From Beggiatoa leptomitoformis (GTDB lineage: Bacteria; Pseudomonadota; Gammaproteobacteria; Beggiatoales; Beggiatoaceae), in contig NZ_CP012373.2 of NCBI RefSeq assembly GCF_001305575.3, positions 558,001-622,000 of the forward strand: a stretch of 64,000 nucleotides of DNA, in the 5' to 3' direction. Position 1 is the first letter of the stretch, and the number at the start of each line of letters is the position of its first letter. Position numbers and translations under genes: made by a program. The notes under the pieces were generated by a model, which searched no databases, was not told where the DNA came from, and saw only the letters and a program-made list of their open reading frames with translations. This document shows, in pieces, positions 25,922 to 33,754 of the stretch.

Positions 25922-27370
25922 ATGCGTTGTGAACAGCCTATTTATTTAAATTGTCCTTTTTCTGAAAAAGAAGCCGTCAAACAATTGGGTGCGCGTTTTG
26001 ATGGGGATTTGAAAAAATGGTTTATTCCTGTTGGAATAGAAATAGAACCTTTTCGCCGTTGGTTACCTGCGGAACAGGTTGCTGATTTATTTGCTGAATT
26101 GTCACAAAATAACGATATTGTGCCTGCAACAGGAGTTACTTTATATGAATTATTGTGTCAACTCCGTAAAACAATTGAGCAAACGCATACGCAAGCCTAT
26201 TGGTTACGGGCTGAAGTTGTCGCGGTACATCGTCGCCAACACGTTTATATGGAGTTGTCTGACCATGATGCAGAAGGACGAGAAATTGCTAAAGTCCGCG
26301 CAAGTTTATGGCGTGAGCGAGCAGATATTTTATTAACCCGCTTTGAACAACAAACAGGATTAGCATTTGCTGCGGGCATTAACGTGTTATTACAAGCAAC
26401 GGTCGAGTTGCATCCTGTTTATGGTTTATCATTAAATATTATAGAGATAGACCCGCGATTTACAGTGGGTGAAATGGCGGCAAAATTACAGCGAATTCGG
26501 GCGCAATTGACGCAAGAAGGCATTTTTAATCAAAATAAACAGCTTGCTCATGCAACAGAATTTTCTCATATTGCCGTCATTGCACCGCCACAGGCGGCAG
26601 GCTTAGGTGATTTTCGCAGTCAGGCGGATAAATTAACCGCATTGGGGTTATGCACGTTTCAGTACTATAGTGCGAGTTTTCAAGGGAAAAATGCACAGCA
26701 AGAAATTCCTGATGCGATTGCTGATGTTGCTAAAGCGCATTTAAAAAAACCGTTTGACGCATTGGTGATATTACGCGGTGGCGGTGCGACAGCGGATTTA
26801 CTCCAATTAAACGAGTATGCAATTGCAAAAGCCATTTGCACCGCGCCGTTACCCGTTATTATTGGAATTGGACACGAACGGGATAAAACCTTATTAGATG
26901 AGATTGCTAATCAAGTGTGTCACACCCCAAGCTTAACCATTGCACAGATACTCACCACCATGACGCAAAATGCGCATCAGGCGCAACAGGATTGGCAAAC
27001 CATACTCAGAGAATCCCGCGCAATTCTTAATCGTGCGCAATTGCGCAATCAACAAGCCTACACACAGGTGAGAGAATACGCCCTCAATGCGTTGAATAGA
27101 CAGCATCAACAAACAAATTACTTATGGCAAGATGTAAAGCGGGCAAGTCAACAACAATTACAACAAGCACGCACTATAACCAAACAATGGATGGAACAAG
27201 TCTTACTTGGCGACCCTAAAAAAATTCTACAACGTGGTTATGTATTAGTGCGGGATGCAAAACAAACGATAGTGACGCAGAAAACACAAGCCGAGCAGAC
27301 AACAGATGTCTGGCTAGAATTTAAGGACGGAACAGTACACAGTCAAATCGTTAAGCAACCTAAACAATAG
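25922..27370 (+). CDS. xseA: Divergent exodeoxyribonuclease VII large subunit with N-terminal DUF5710-like domain
   Basis: The 482-residue protein ends in an XseA-type region: an OB-fold segment (WLRAEVVAVHRRQHVYMEL), the core FDALVILRGGGATADLLQLNEY, PVIIGIGHERDKTLLDEIANQ, a long coiled coil and the closing LLGDPKKILQRGYVLVRD. Core motifs are diverged from the usual form (GHERD for GHETD, CHTPS for APTPT). Residues 5-50 (IYLNCPFSEKEAVKQLGARF and KKWFIP) resemble DUF5710, a small domain seen in DNA-processing proteins and not normally part of XseA. XseA with XseB cleaves single-stranded DNA; xseB is not nearby. It may be a paralogue with a special role. Confidence 0.8.
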   Translation: MRCEQPIYLNCPFSEKEAVKQLGARFDGDLKKWFIPVGIEIEPFRRWLPAEQVADLFAELSQNNDIVPATGVTLYELLCQLRKTIEQTHTQAYWLRAEVVAVHRRQHVYMELSDHDAEGREIAKVRASLWRERADILLTRFEQQTGLAFAAGINVLLQATVELHPVYGLSLNIIEIDPRFTVGEMAAKLQRIRAQLTQEGIFNQNKQLAHATEFSHIAVIAPPQAAGLGDFRSQADKLTALGLCTFQYYSASFQGKNAQQEIPDAIADVAKAHLKKPFDALVILRGGGATADLLQLNEYAIAKAICTAPLPVIIGIGHERDKTLLDEIANQVCHTPSLTIAQILTTMTQNAHQAQQDWQTILRESRAILNRAQLRNQQAYTQVREYALNALNRQHQQTNYLWQDVKRASQQQLQQARTITKQWMEQVLLGDPKKILQRGYVLVRDAKQTIVTQKTQAEQTTDVWLEFKDGTVHSQIVKQPKQ

Positions 27371-27407
27371 CCCTTTTATCGCCTTATTTAACCTAATAAC
27401 GAGTCTT

Positions 27408-28178
27408 ATGCAAAATCCTATTGTGAATACTGATGAAAGTTACGACACCTTAGAAAGCTATAAAAAACCAACTGTGATGGTAGATATTGCTATTTTTACA
27501 GTGGAAGACAACACATTAAAAGTATTATTGATAAAACGAGGGATTGCGCCGTATAAAGATTGCTGGGCGTTACCGGGGGGAGCTTTGCGTGTTGAACAAG
27601 ATGAAAGTTTAGAAACGGCGGCATTACGCGAATTAGCTGAAGAAACCGGGGTTAATCCGCAATTAGGGGCGCAACGACAATATTTAGAACAATTACATAC
27701 CTATGGTGGACGTAATCGTGACCCACGCGGTTGGACGGTGAGTGTTACTTATTTCGCGTTAGTTGCCATTAACGAGGTTAGTTTACGTGCAGGCACAGAT
27801 GCAATGGCGGCACAATGGCATACTATCACTGGACATCGTGTAGATATCCCCTTAGCCTTTGACCACGAAGATATTTTACACGATGCGATAACCCGTTTAC
27901 GTTCAAAATTGGATTACACCGATATTGCTGTCCATTTATTGCCCAAAGAATTTACCTTAAGTGAATTGCAACGGGTTTATGAAATTATTATGCAAGAAAA
28001 ATTAAATAAAAGTTCTTTTCGTCAGCGGGTGGACAGAGCGGGCATCGTCAAACCGATTAAAGGTAGAATGCGGACAGGTTCAAATCGTCCTGCGCAGTTA
28101 TATCAATTTATTCAACACAAACATGACCGCATGTTTTTTCCACGTAGTATTGCATGGGCGCAAGAACGTAAACGCTAA
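27408..28178 (+). CDS. nrtR: NrtR-type transcriptional regulator (Nudix domain plus winged helix)
   Basis: The 256-residue protein has a Nudix-like domain at about 20-160, with LPGGALRVEQDESLE and RELAEETGV, and a C-terminal winged-helix domain with FTLSELQRVYE and RAGIVKP. This is the NrtR architecture, a repressor of NAD metabolism that senses ADP-ribose. The Nudix box carries two extra residues between the first Gly and the first Glu, which suggests it binds but does not hydrolyse nucleotides. It is followed after 12 bp by nudC, which supports an NAD role. Family members with other targets exist, so the regulon is inferred. Confidence 0.85.
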   Translation: MQNPIVNTDESYDTLESYKKPTVMVDIAIFTVEDNTLKVLLIKRGIAPYKDCWALPGGALRVEQDESLETAALRELAEETGVNPQLGAQRQYLEQLHTYGGRNRDPRGWTVSVTYFALVAINEVSLRAGTDAMAAQWHTITGHRVDIPLAFDHEDILHDAITRLRSKLDYTDIAVHLLPKEFTLSELQRVYEIIMQEKLNKSSFRQRVDRAGIVKPIKGRMRTGSNRPAQLYQFIQHKHDRMFFPRSIAWAQERKR

Positions 28179-28190
28179 GGATATTTGGCT

Positions 28191-29015
28191 ATGAAAAATC
28201 AACTTTTTACCCCAAGTGTAACCCCACCTGAACAGCAAACCGTTGCACTTTGGTTTGTTTTTCGCCGTGACCGCTTATTGGTATTAGAACAAGATCAAGA
28301 TATTCGCGTTCCACGTTGGCAAACCTTTTCTGAATCAGGCTTGCCCATGATTCGCCAACATTTTTTAGGTACTTGGGGAAAACATCCTTGTTATAGCGTA
28401 GAAACTGTTGAACAAGGCAATCCGCCCACTGGATTTAACTTTATTAGTTTACGTGCGTTAACCCTAGAACTAAGCCACGATTTATTTACCCTCGCAGGAC
28501 GTGCGATTCAAATCTTACAATGGGACAGAGACCATCAATTTTGCGGACGTTGTGGACATGCTATGCAAGCCTTACCGACAGAACGCGCGAAACGCTGTCC
28601 GAGTTGCGCACTGGTTAGCTATCCGCGTATTTCCCCAGCGGTGATTATGCGCATTACACGGGGTGATGAAATCTTACTTTCCCGCTCTGCTCACTTCGCG
28701 CCCGACATGTACAGCGTGCAAGCAGGCTTTGTTGAAGCAGGCGAAACCTTAGAAGAAACTGTCATTCGAGAAGTACAAGAGGAAGTTGGTATTCAAGTTG
28801 ATAATTTACATTATTTTGGTAGTCAACCATGGCCGTTCCCTCATTCATTGATGATTGCGTTTACGGCTGATTATGTCAGTGGTGAAATCACCCTTGATCA
28901 AGATGAATTAGAAGATGCACAATGGTTTCAAGCAACCGCAAGATTACCCAAACTCCCCTCACCAATGAGTATTGCTCGCCATTTAATTGAAGATTTTTTG
29001 GCAGAACACCGTTGA
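28191..29015 (+). CDS. nudC: NADH pyrophosphatase / NAD-RNA decapping hydrolase
   Basis: The 274-residue protein has a central zinc ribbon (FCGRCG and CPSC), then a Nudix domain with the box beginning GFVEAGETLEE and REVQEEVGI. It also has the NudC signature SQPWPFPHSLM. NudC splits NADH or NAD into nicotinamide mononucleotide and AMP and removes NAD caps from RNA. I place the start at ATG 28191; a TTG two codons earlier is closer to AAGGA and remains possible. It sits 12 bp behind nrtR, so regulator and enzyme are probably cotranscribed. Confidence 0.94.
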   Translation: MKNQLFTPSVTPPEQQTVALWFVFRRDRLLVLEQDQDIRVPRWQTFSESGLPMIRQHFLGTWGKHPCYSVETVEQGNPPTGFNFISLRALTLELSHDLFTLAGRAIQILQWDRDHQFCGRCGHAMQALPTERAKRCPSCALVSYPRISPAVIMRITRGDEILLSRSAHFAPDMYSVQAGFVEAGETLEETVIREVQEEVGIQVDNLHYFGSQPWPFPHSLMIAFTADYVSGEITLDQDELEDAQWFQATARLPKLPSPMSIARHLIEDFLAEHR

Positions 29016-29046
29016 TAATAACATTATATTAATTAAAGGATTTTTT

Positions 29047-29553
29047 ATGCGTTACTTATTCATTCTTCTCTGTATCTTGACACAAAGCGTTTTTGCAACA
29101 GAAACACCACAAACACCTACAACCATGCCCGCCATGACATTGGAACAAACCATTGTCAAAATGCCACTGGCTGATGGTGTAGATATGAATGCAGCTATAG
29201 AATCAATGAAATTACGTGCGAATTCACTCAATATGAAACTGGTTGCTCATCAGCCCATGTGGAAAGAATTTGAAGCACAAGGTTATAAAAAAGTACGCCG
29301 AGTAGAAATTTTTCAATTCTGCAATATTGATGTTGCCCACGACATGCTCGACTTTAACATCGGTTTTGTCGCTTACATGCCTTGTCGAATTGCTGCGATT
29401 GAGGATGATAATGGTAAAGCGTGGCTAATTATGATGAATTTGGATTTATTAATGAGTTTTTCTAAACTTTCTCCTGAATTATTAACTAAAGCGCAAAAAG
29501 TTCGGGATGACTTAATGAATATCATGCAGGCAGGGGCAAATGGGGAATTATAA
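29047..29553 (+). CDS. Exported DUF302 family protein
   Basis: The 168-residue precursor has a signal peptide (MRYLFILLCILTQSVFA) and a DUF302-like domain with FQFCNIDVAHDMLDFN, MPCRIAAIEDDNGKAWLI and a helical end. DUF302 proteins are often exported and their function is not established. The ATG at 29047 follows AAAGGA at a proper distance; an in-frame upstream start at 28987 inside nudC is unlikely. It overlaps the following neuC-like gene by 14 bp, so the two are coupled, although no functional link is known. Confidence 0.8.
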   Translation: MRYLFILLCILTQSVFATETPQTPTTMPAMTLEQTIVKMPLADGVDMNAAIESMKLRANSLNMKLVAHQPMWKEFEAQGYKKVRRVEIFQFCNIDVAHDMLDFNIGFVAYMPCRIAAIEDDNGKAWLIMMNLDLLMSFSKLSPELLTKAQKVRDDLMNIMQAGANGEL

Positions 29554-30730
29554 TAAACAACACATATCCAAACGTAATATTGCCGTTGCAACAGGCAGTC
29601 GTGCGGAATATGGCTTGTTATATTGGTTGTTAAAATCCTTACAAGCAGACCCTGATATTAACTTGCAAATCATTGTAACAGGAATGCACCTTGCACCAGA
29701 GTTTGGACTCACCTACAAACAGATTGAAAATGATGGCTTTTACATTGATGCAAAAGTAGAGATGTTGCTATCCAGTGATACAAAAGTAGGGGTTGCTAAG
29801 GCGATTGGCTTAGGTATCATTGGGTTAGCCGATGTTTTAGAACGCTTACGACCGGATATTATTGTCATACTAGGCGATAGGTTTGAAATATTTGCTGTAG
29901 CCCAAACGGCAATGACGTTAAACATTCCCTTAGCACATTTGCATGGTGGTGAGCTTACTGAAGGCGCGATTGATGAGGCGATACGCCATAGTATTACTAA
30001 AATGGCTCAATTGCATTTTGTTGCAGCAGAGGTTTATCGTCAACGTGTCATACAATTGGGCGAGCAACCTGAACGAGTGTTTAATGTTGGCGCATTAGCC
30101 GTTGATAATATCAAACACTTATCCTTGTTAGATAAAGCTTCTTTAGAAACAGAACTGGGTTTTGCATTGGGAACACTTAATTTTTTAGTCACTTATCATC
30201 CGATAACACTGAGCCAACAAAATCCTACACCAGCGGTTTGTGCATTATTAGAGGCATTGGATAGTTTTCCTGATGCAAAAATTATTATCACTAAAGCAAA
30301 TGCAGACCAAGGCGGACGGGAAATTAACCAACTATTAGAAAATTATGCACAAAATAATCATTCACGGGTTTATCTTAGTCCCTCATTAGGACAATTAAAA
30401 TATTTGAGTACAATGAAACAAGTGGATGTGATTATAGGTAATTCATCTAGTGGTTTAATAGAAGCCCCTGCATTACATAAAGCGACAGTCAATATTGGCG
30501 AACGGCAACAAGGGCGACTGAAAGCAGAATCTATTATTGATTGCGCGACAGATAAACAGGCAATTCAAACGGCCATCATGCAAGCCATTTCCCCTGATTT
30601 TCAACAAAAACTGCCATCAATTTCTTCATTGTATGGCATGGGCGATGCGAGTATGCGTATTAAACACCTTTTAAAAACAATCGGGTTAGAACAGCTTATC
30701 ATCAAGAGATTTTACGACATCGCTTTTTAA
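29540..30730 (+). CDS. neuC: NeuC-type UDP-N-acetylglucosamine 2-epimerase (hydrolysing)
   Basis: The 396-residue protein has the NeuC pattern: VATGSRAEYGLLYWLL at the start, VTGMHLAPEFGLTY, ILGDRFEIFA, LHGGELTEGAIDEAIRH, VTYHPITL and GNSSSGLIEAP. It releases N-acetylmannosamine (or a related 6-deoxy sugar in legionaminic acid pathways) from a nucleotide sugar for nonulosonic acid synthesis. The partners neuB and neuA are not in this window, so which sugar is made is unknown. It overlaps the DUF302 gene by 14 bp and is followed by a strong terminator. Confidence 0.9.
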   Translation: MGNYNKQHISKRNIAVATGSRAEYGLLYWLLKSLQADPDINLQIIVTGMHLAPEFGLTYKQIENDGFYIDAKVEMLLSSDTKVGVAKAIGLGIIGLADVLERLRPDIIVILGDRFEIFAVAQTAMTLNIPLAHLHGGELTEGAIDEAIRHSITKMAQLHFVAAEVYRQRVIQLGEQPERVFNVGALAVDNIKHLSLLDKASLETELGFALGTLNFLVTYHPITLSQQNPTPAVCALLEALDSFPDAKIIITKANADQGGREINQLLENYAQNNHSRVYLSPSLGQLKYLSTMKQVDVIIGNSSSGLIEAPALHKATVNIGERQQGRLKAESIIDCATDKQAIQTAIMQAISPDFQQKLPSISSLYGMGDASMRIKHLLKTIGLEQLIIKRFYDIAF

Positions 30731-30766
30731 GAAAAAGAAGCCTTACAAAACATATTCTAAAAAAAG

Positions 30767-30802
30767 TAAAGGTCGACTCCCTTATGAGGAAATCGACCTT
30801 TA
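30767..30802. terminator. Strong bidirectional terminator
   Basis: TAAAGGTCGA and TCGACCTTTA form a perfect 10-bp stem over a 16-nt loop, between convergent neuC and the LysM lipoprotein gene. Confidence 0.85.
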
Positions 30803-30824
30803 TATTTATAACCCTAAGTTAAAA

Positions 30825-31199
30825 CTAGGGCGCAACTTTCAATGTTTGACCAATCTTAATTGTGTACGGAGATTTAATACCGTTCCAACGCGCTACTTCA
30901 GTGACTGTACGACCATAACGTTTAGCAATGCTATAAACGGTATCACCTTTAACAACTGTGTGTGTTTCAGACACAGTTTCAACAGGTGCAGGCTCTTCAA
31001 CAACAGGTGGCATACTGGGTTGTTCAACAACGGGTGCAGGTGTTTCAGCAACGGGCGCAGGAATTTCGGTTTTGGCAGGTGCTGGAGGAACATCAGCTTC
31101 CTTAGTTGAAGAACAACCGCCTAAAAACGCTAATGAAAGTCCACAAACAACAGCAAGACTTTTCAAGTGATTTTCTAATAACATAGTGAGTTTTCCCAT
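30825..31199 (-). CDS. LysM-domain lipoprotein
   Basis: The 124-residue precursor has a lipoprotein signal ending in the lipobox LGGC. A Pro/Ala/Glu/Val-rich spacer of about 50 residues follows, then one LysM domain (HTVVKGDTVYSIAKRYG to IKIGQTLKVAP). LysM binds peptidoglycan, so the protein likely links the outer membrane to the wall. No peptidase domain follows, unlike NlpD. Two ATG starts are possible: 31199, with no ribosome site, or 31184, which is preceded by GGGA and gives a better signal peptide. Confidence 0.9.
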   Translation of the reverse strand: MGKLTMLLENHLKSLAVVCGLSLAFLGGCSSTKEADVPPAPAKTEIPAPVAETPAPVVEQPSMPPVVEEPAPVETVSETHTVVKGDTVYSIAKRYGRTVTEVARWNGIKSPYTIKIGQTLKVAP

Positions 31200-31496
31200 G
31201 TGAGGTCAAGTAGCAAGGTAGGAAAGAAAAATATAACAAACAATTCTTTTATGAGGTAAGGTAACACAAGACGGGATAGCCTTAAACATAAACTGTGCGA
31301 AAATGATACAACTTCTTACCACAACTCGCTAGGTATGCAACAAAATATTTTCCTCAGTCTGTGATTGTGAGGCACGTTAGCTATATATTCAATGGATGTT
31401 TGTATAAAATAGAATTTTCAGTGAATCAATGTGTTTTAAAAAAAAGACAAAGATTGTTTGTGATAGCATTTTTACTAATAATATTAGGAGTAAGCA
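31200..31496. other. Divergent intergenic region upstream of the four-gene cluster
   Basis: This 297-bp region holds promoters for the LysM gene and the unknown cluster. It contains CACGTTAGCTATA near 31376, which resembles the inverted end of the repeat element at 46.6-46.7 kb. GGAG precedes the ATG at 31497. I see nothing else. Confidence 0.35.
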
Positions 31497-31859
31497 ATGG
31501 ATTTAAAAACAATCAGTGACGCTTTGGAAAACTTAGTAACGTTAAAAATTCGCACCGTTGTTGGCACTTATACAGAAGTTGATGGACGGATTCATGCAGA
31601 AGAGAACGCCCGTTCCATCGTGTCACAAATCGATTTATTAGGAGGTGATATTACAACCATCATGCACGATGATTTTTTAATCGCACCCTTAAACGAAGTA
31701 ATGCAGTTTCACTGCGAACGGGAATTAAAAGGACAGGATATTATTCAGGGCAATATTCGCGCACTAAAAGAGTTAGTTGGATTAATCGCAACCCTTGCTC
31801 GTCAACAAGATGAAACACCCGCACTGCACGCTGACAATAAAGAAAGTGCAGTAGGCTAA
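31497..31859 (+). CDS. Unknown small cytoplasmic protein, first gene of a four-gene cluster
   Basis: No family is recognised for this 120-residue protein. It is predicted helical and acidic with no signal or membrane segment. Its start, LKTISDALENLVTLKIRTVV, resembles the start of the next protein (FKTLAQNVLTLEINTIV), suggesting a shared N-terminal motif. TTAGGAG precedes the ATG. The next gene begins 24 bp later on the same strand. Conserved context rather than sequence will be needed to place it. Confidence 0.75.
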   Translation: MDLKTISDALENLVTLKIRTVVGTYTEVDGRIHAEENARSIVSQIDLLGGDITTIMHDDFLIAPLNEVMQFHCERELKGQDIIQGNIRALKELVGLIATLARQQDETPALHADNKESAVG

Positions 31860-31883
31860 TCTGCCAGCAGGAGAGGCATTGTA

Positions 31884-32666
31884 ATGGCAGAAAAATTTTC
31901 GTTTAAAACCCTAGCACAAAACGTTTTAACATTAGAAATTAATACTATCGTTAAAACCAACATGTTAGGGTGTAAGTTGCCTAATTCTCGCCGCGAGGCC
32001 TTATGGGAAATTGCGTATGATTACAATAGTACAATGCGCGATTTTGGCTATTCTCCCGTTCCTGAACTGAGCGAGTGGAGTTGCGCAGGCATTATGGCAT
32101 TTTTAGAATTGCGCGAGCGAGCAAAACGGGCGGGACAACTGGTTGAGTTAGAATTAGAGCGACTTAAAAACCAGCCTGTTGAACAAATACAACCCTTAAA
32201 AGAGAATTTAACCATTCTCAACCGAATTAAAATCCAATCAGAACAGTTAGTGTCCATGTTTATTAGTCTCGCGCATAAAGCAGAGGAAAACATTGATTTA
32301 GATAAAATTAAAGAAATGGCACGGACAGACTCCGATTTTCGTGAAAAAACCAATATTTGGAATAATGATATTGAACGTCAGCGGATGCAGGATGACACAT
32401 TGGCAGATTTAGATTTATCACCTTCACAAATTAGTTTTATTCGTAAAATCTGGGAAATTGGTACAGAGCGAATTGTTTTACAAACAGTTATTCAGGTTGA
32501 AGGGGATATAACAACACGTATTTCTGAATATCTGATTCAACATCCCAATCCAACGATTTTGAAATTACATAACGAGTCAATTTTGACCTCCGTTCAATTT
32601 TGGTCAAATCTCGTAAAAACGGTTGGGGAATTTGCGGGCGGTTTGGTTAGTAAAATACTCAAATGA
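31884..32666 (+). CDS. Unknown helical protein, second gene of the cluster
   Basis: The 260-residue protein is not recognised. It is largely alpha-helical, with a probable coiled-coil region (LELRERAKRAGQLVELELER and onward) and no signal peptide. Its first 17 residues share a pattern with the start of the upstream 120-residue protein. Near the N-terminus it contains CKLPNSRREALWEIAYDYN. The C-terminus, VGEFAGGLVSKILK, is amphipathic and could touch the membrane. Its stop overlaps the start of the next gene by 4 bp (ATGA), so the products are probably made in fixed proportion. Confidence 0.75.
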   Translation: MAEKFSFKTLAQNVLTLEINTIVKTNMLGCKLPNSRREALWEIAYDYNSTMRDFGYSPVPELSEWSCAGIMAFLELRERAKRAGQLVELELERLKNQPVEQIQPLKENLTILNRIKIQSEQLVSMFISLAHKAEENIDLDKIKEMARTDSDFREKTNIWNNDIERQRMQDDTLADLDLSPSQISFIRKIWEIGTERIVLQTVIQVEGDITTRISEYLIQHPNPTILKLHNESILTSVQFWSNLVKTVGEFAGGLVSKILK

Positions 32667-33214
32667 AAAATCAGTTGCTGGATACACTGCGCGGGTTTAT
32701 AAAAGAAAGTGTGGTTGTGGTAGAAACCCCTTTTATATCAAAAGGAATACAGGGGCAAAACTACTCAGGGTCTTTTCGGACAATCATTCATCTTGATGGT
32801 GATGTACTGTGTATTGTTCCATCCCCCGAAGCTTATCCGCAAAATCCTGAATGGATAGCCTTATTAGATAATTATGCAGAACGCCATACGCAATCAGTGG
32901 CTGCATTTTTACAGCAGCTAAATATTTATCAAACGACTAGCAAGCGGTTACTGGTCATTTTGGGAAATTTATTAGGTGGTGTAACATGGCTAGCTGTTTT
33001 TACGACACATTATCATGATTTGCTCGTCTGGCTTTTACTGTACAACAAACACGTCAGCCATCCTTTTTGGGTTGGTTTTAATCTCGGCATCGCTTCTGTT
33101 TCATTCATTGCAAGTATTGTGTTTATGTTATGGTTGGGTGAAATGACCGTTCGCTATATACGTATCTTTTTGATTAAAATGATTTCCCGTAAACTTAGGA
33201 CGTTGATTGATTAA
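32663..33214 (+). CDS. Unknown membrane protein, third gene of the cluster
   Basis: The 183-residue protein has a soluble N-terminal part of about 95 residues and two membrane helices (LLVILGNLLGGVTWLAVFTT and GFNLGIASVSFIASIVFMLWL). A short basic tail (KMISRKLRTL) probably faces the cytoplasm. No known family is apparent. The 4-bp ATGA overlap with the previous gene indicates translational coupling, and the fourth gene follows 18 bp later. The first two proteins may dock on it at the membrane; this is inference. Confidence 0.75.
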   Translation: MKNQLLDTLRGFIKESVVVVETPFISKGIQGQNYSGSFRTIIHLDGDVLCIVPSPEAYPQNPEWIALLDNYAERHTQSVAAFLQQLNIYQTTSKRLLVILGNLLGGVTWLAVFTTHYHDLLVWLLLYNKHVSHPFWVGFNLGIASVSFIASIVFMLWLGEMTVRYIRIFLIKMISRKLRTLID

Positions 33215-33232
33215 TAAATCCCCCCTCACATA

Positions 33233-33682
33233 ATGATAAAAAACTACTATCAAATACTCGGTGTGCCGCGTGATGCGAGTCCCGACCAAATTAAACGCGC
33301 CGCGCAAGCAAAAGCGGCAGAAATCACGCAAGCCTATGCTATTTTAAAAGAGCCTAAACAGCGAGATATGCACGATGCAGAACTGAATACGTTTGACCGA
33401 CGTATTCGCTTGATTAAACAGCGTAATCATCTGCTGTACGCGCTTCTTCCACTCATTGGTTATCTTTTAATGGCAGGGTTTATCTATTATGTCCCTTTAC
33501 AAGTTCTCCATCATATTGCCGATACGAGTGCGCAAGCGGGGGCAGCTATTAACCTAACGCAAAAAATGGCTGATATTTTAGAAAACTATATTCCCTTTAT
33601 CGCAGTATTATTGGTTTGTATTGGTGGACTGGTTGCAATTGGACGATTTGTCTGGATTCGCGGGGATGGGTATGACAAATAA
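33233..33682 (+). CDS. Membrane protein with truncated J-domain lacking the HPD motif
   Basis: The 149-residue protein begins like a DnaJ domain (NYYQILGVPRDASPDQIKRA). It then jumps to the end of helix III (EITQAYAILKEPKQRD), so that about 25 residues, including helix II and the HPD loop needed to activate DnaK, are missing. Two membrane helices follow (YALLPLIGYLLMAGFIYYVP and FIAVLLVCIGGLVAIGRFVW). It cannot act as a normal Hsp70 co-chaperone; it may bind a partner through the remaining helices. It is the last gene of the four-gene unit and converges with mtaD. Confidence 0.8.
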   Translation: MIKNYYQILGVPRDASPDQIKRAAQAKAAEITQAYAILKEPKQRDMHDAELNTFDRRIRLIKQRNHLLYALLPLIGYLLMAGFIYYVPLQVLHHIADTSAQAGAAINLTQKMADILENYIPFIAVLLVCIGGLVAIGRFVWIRGDGYDK

Positions 33683-33754
33683 ATAGATTTATCTAAAACG
33701 GATGCCACCATTTTTGATGATATTATCCGTTATTAATCATCGATAAATGCGTAC

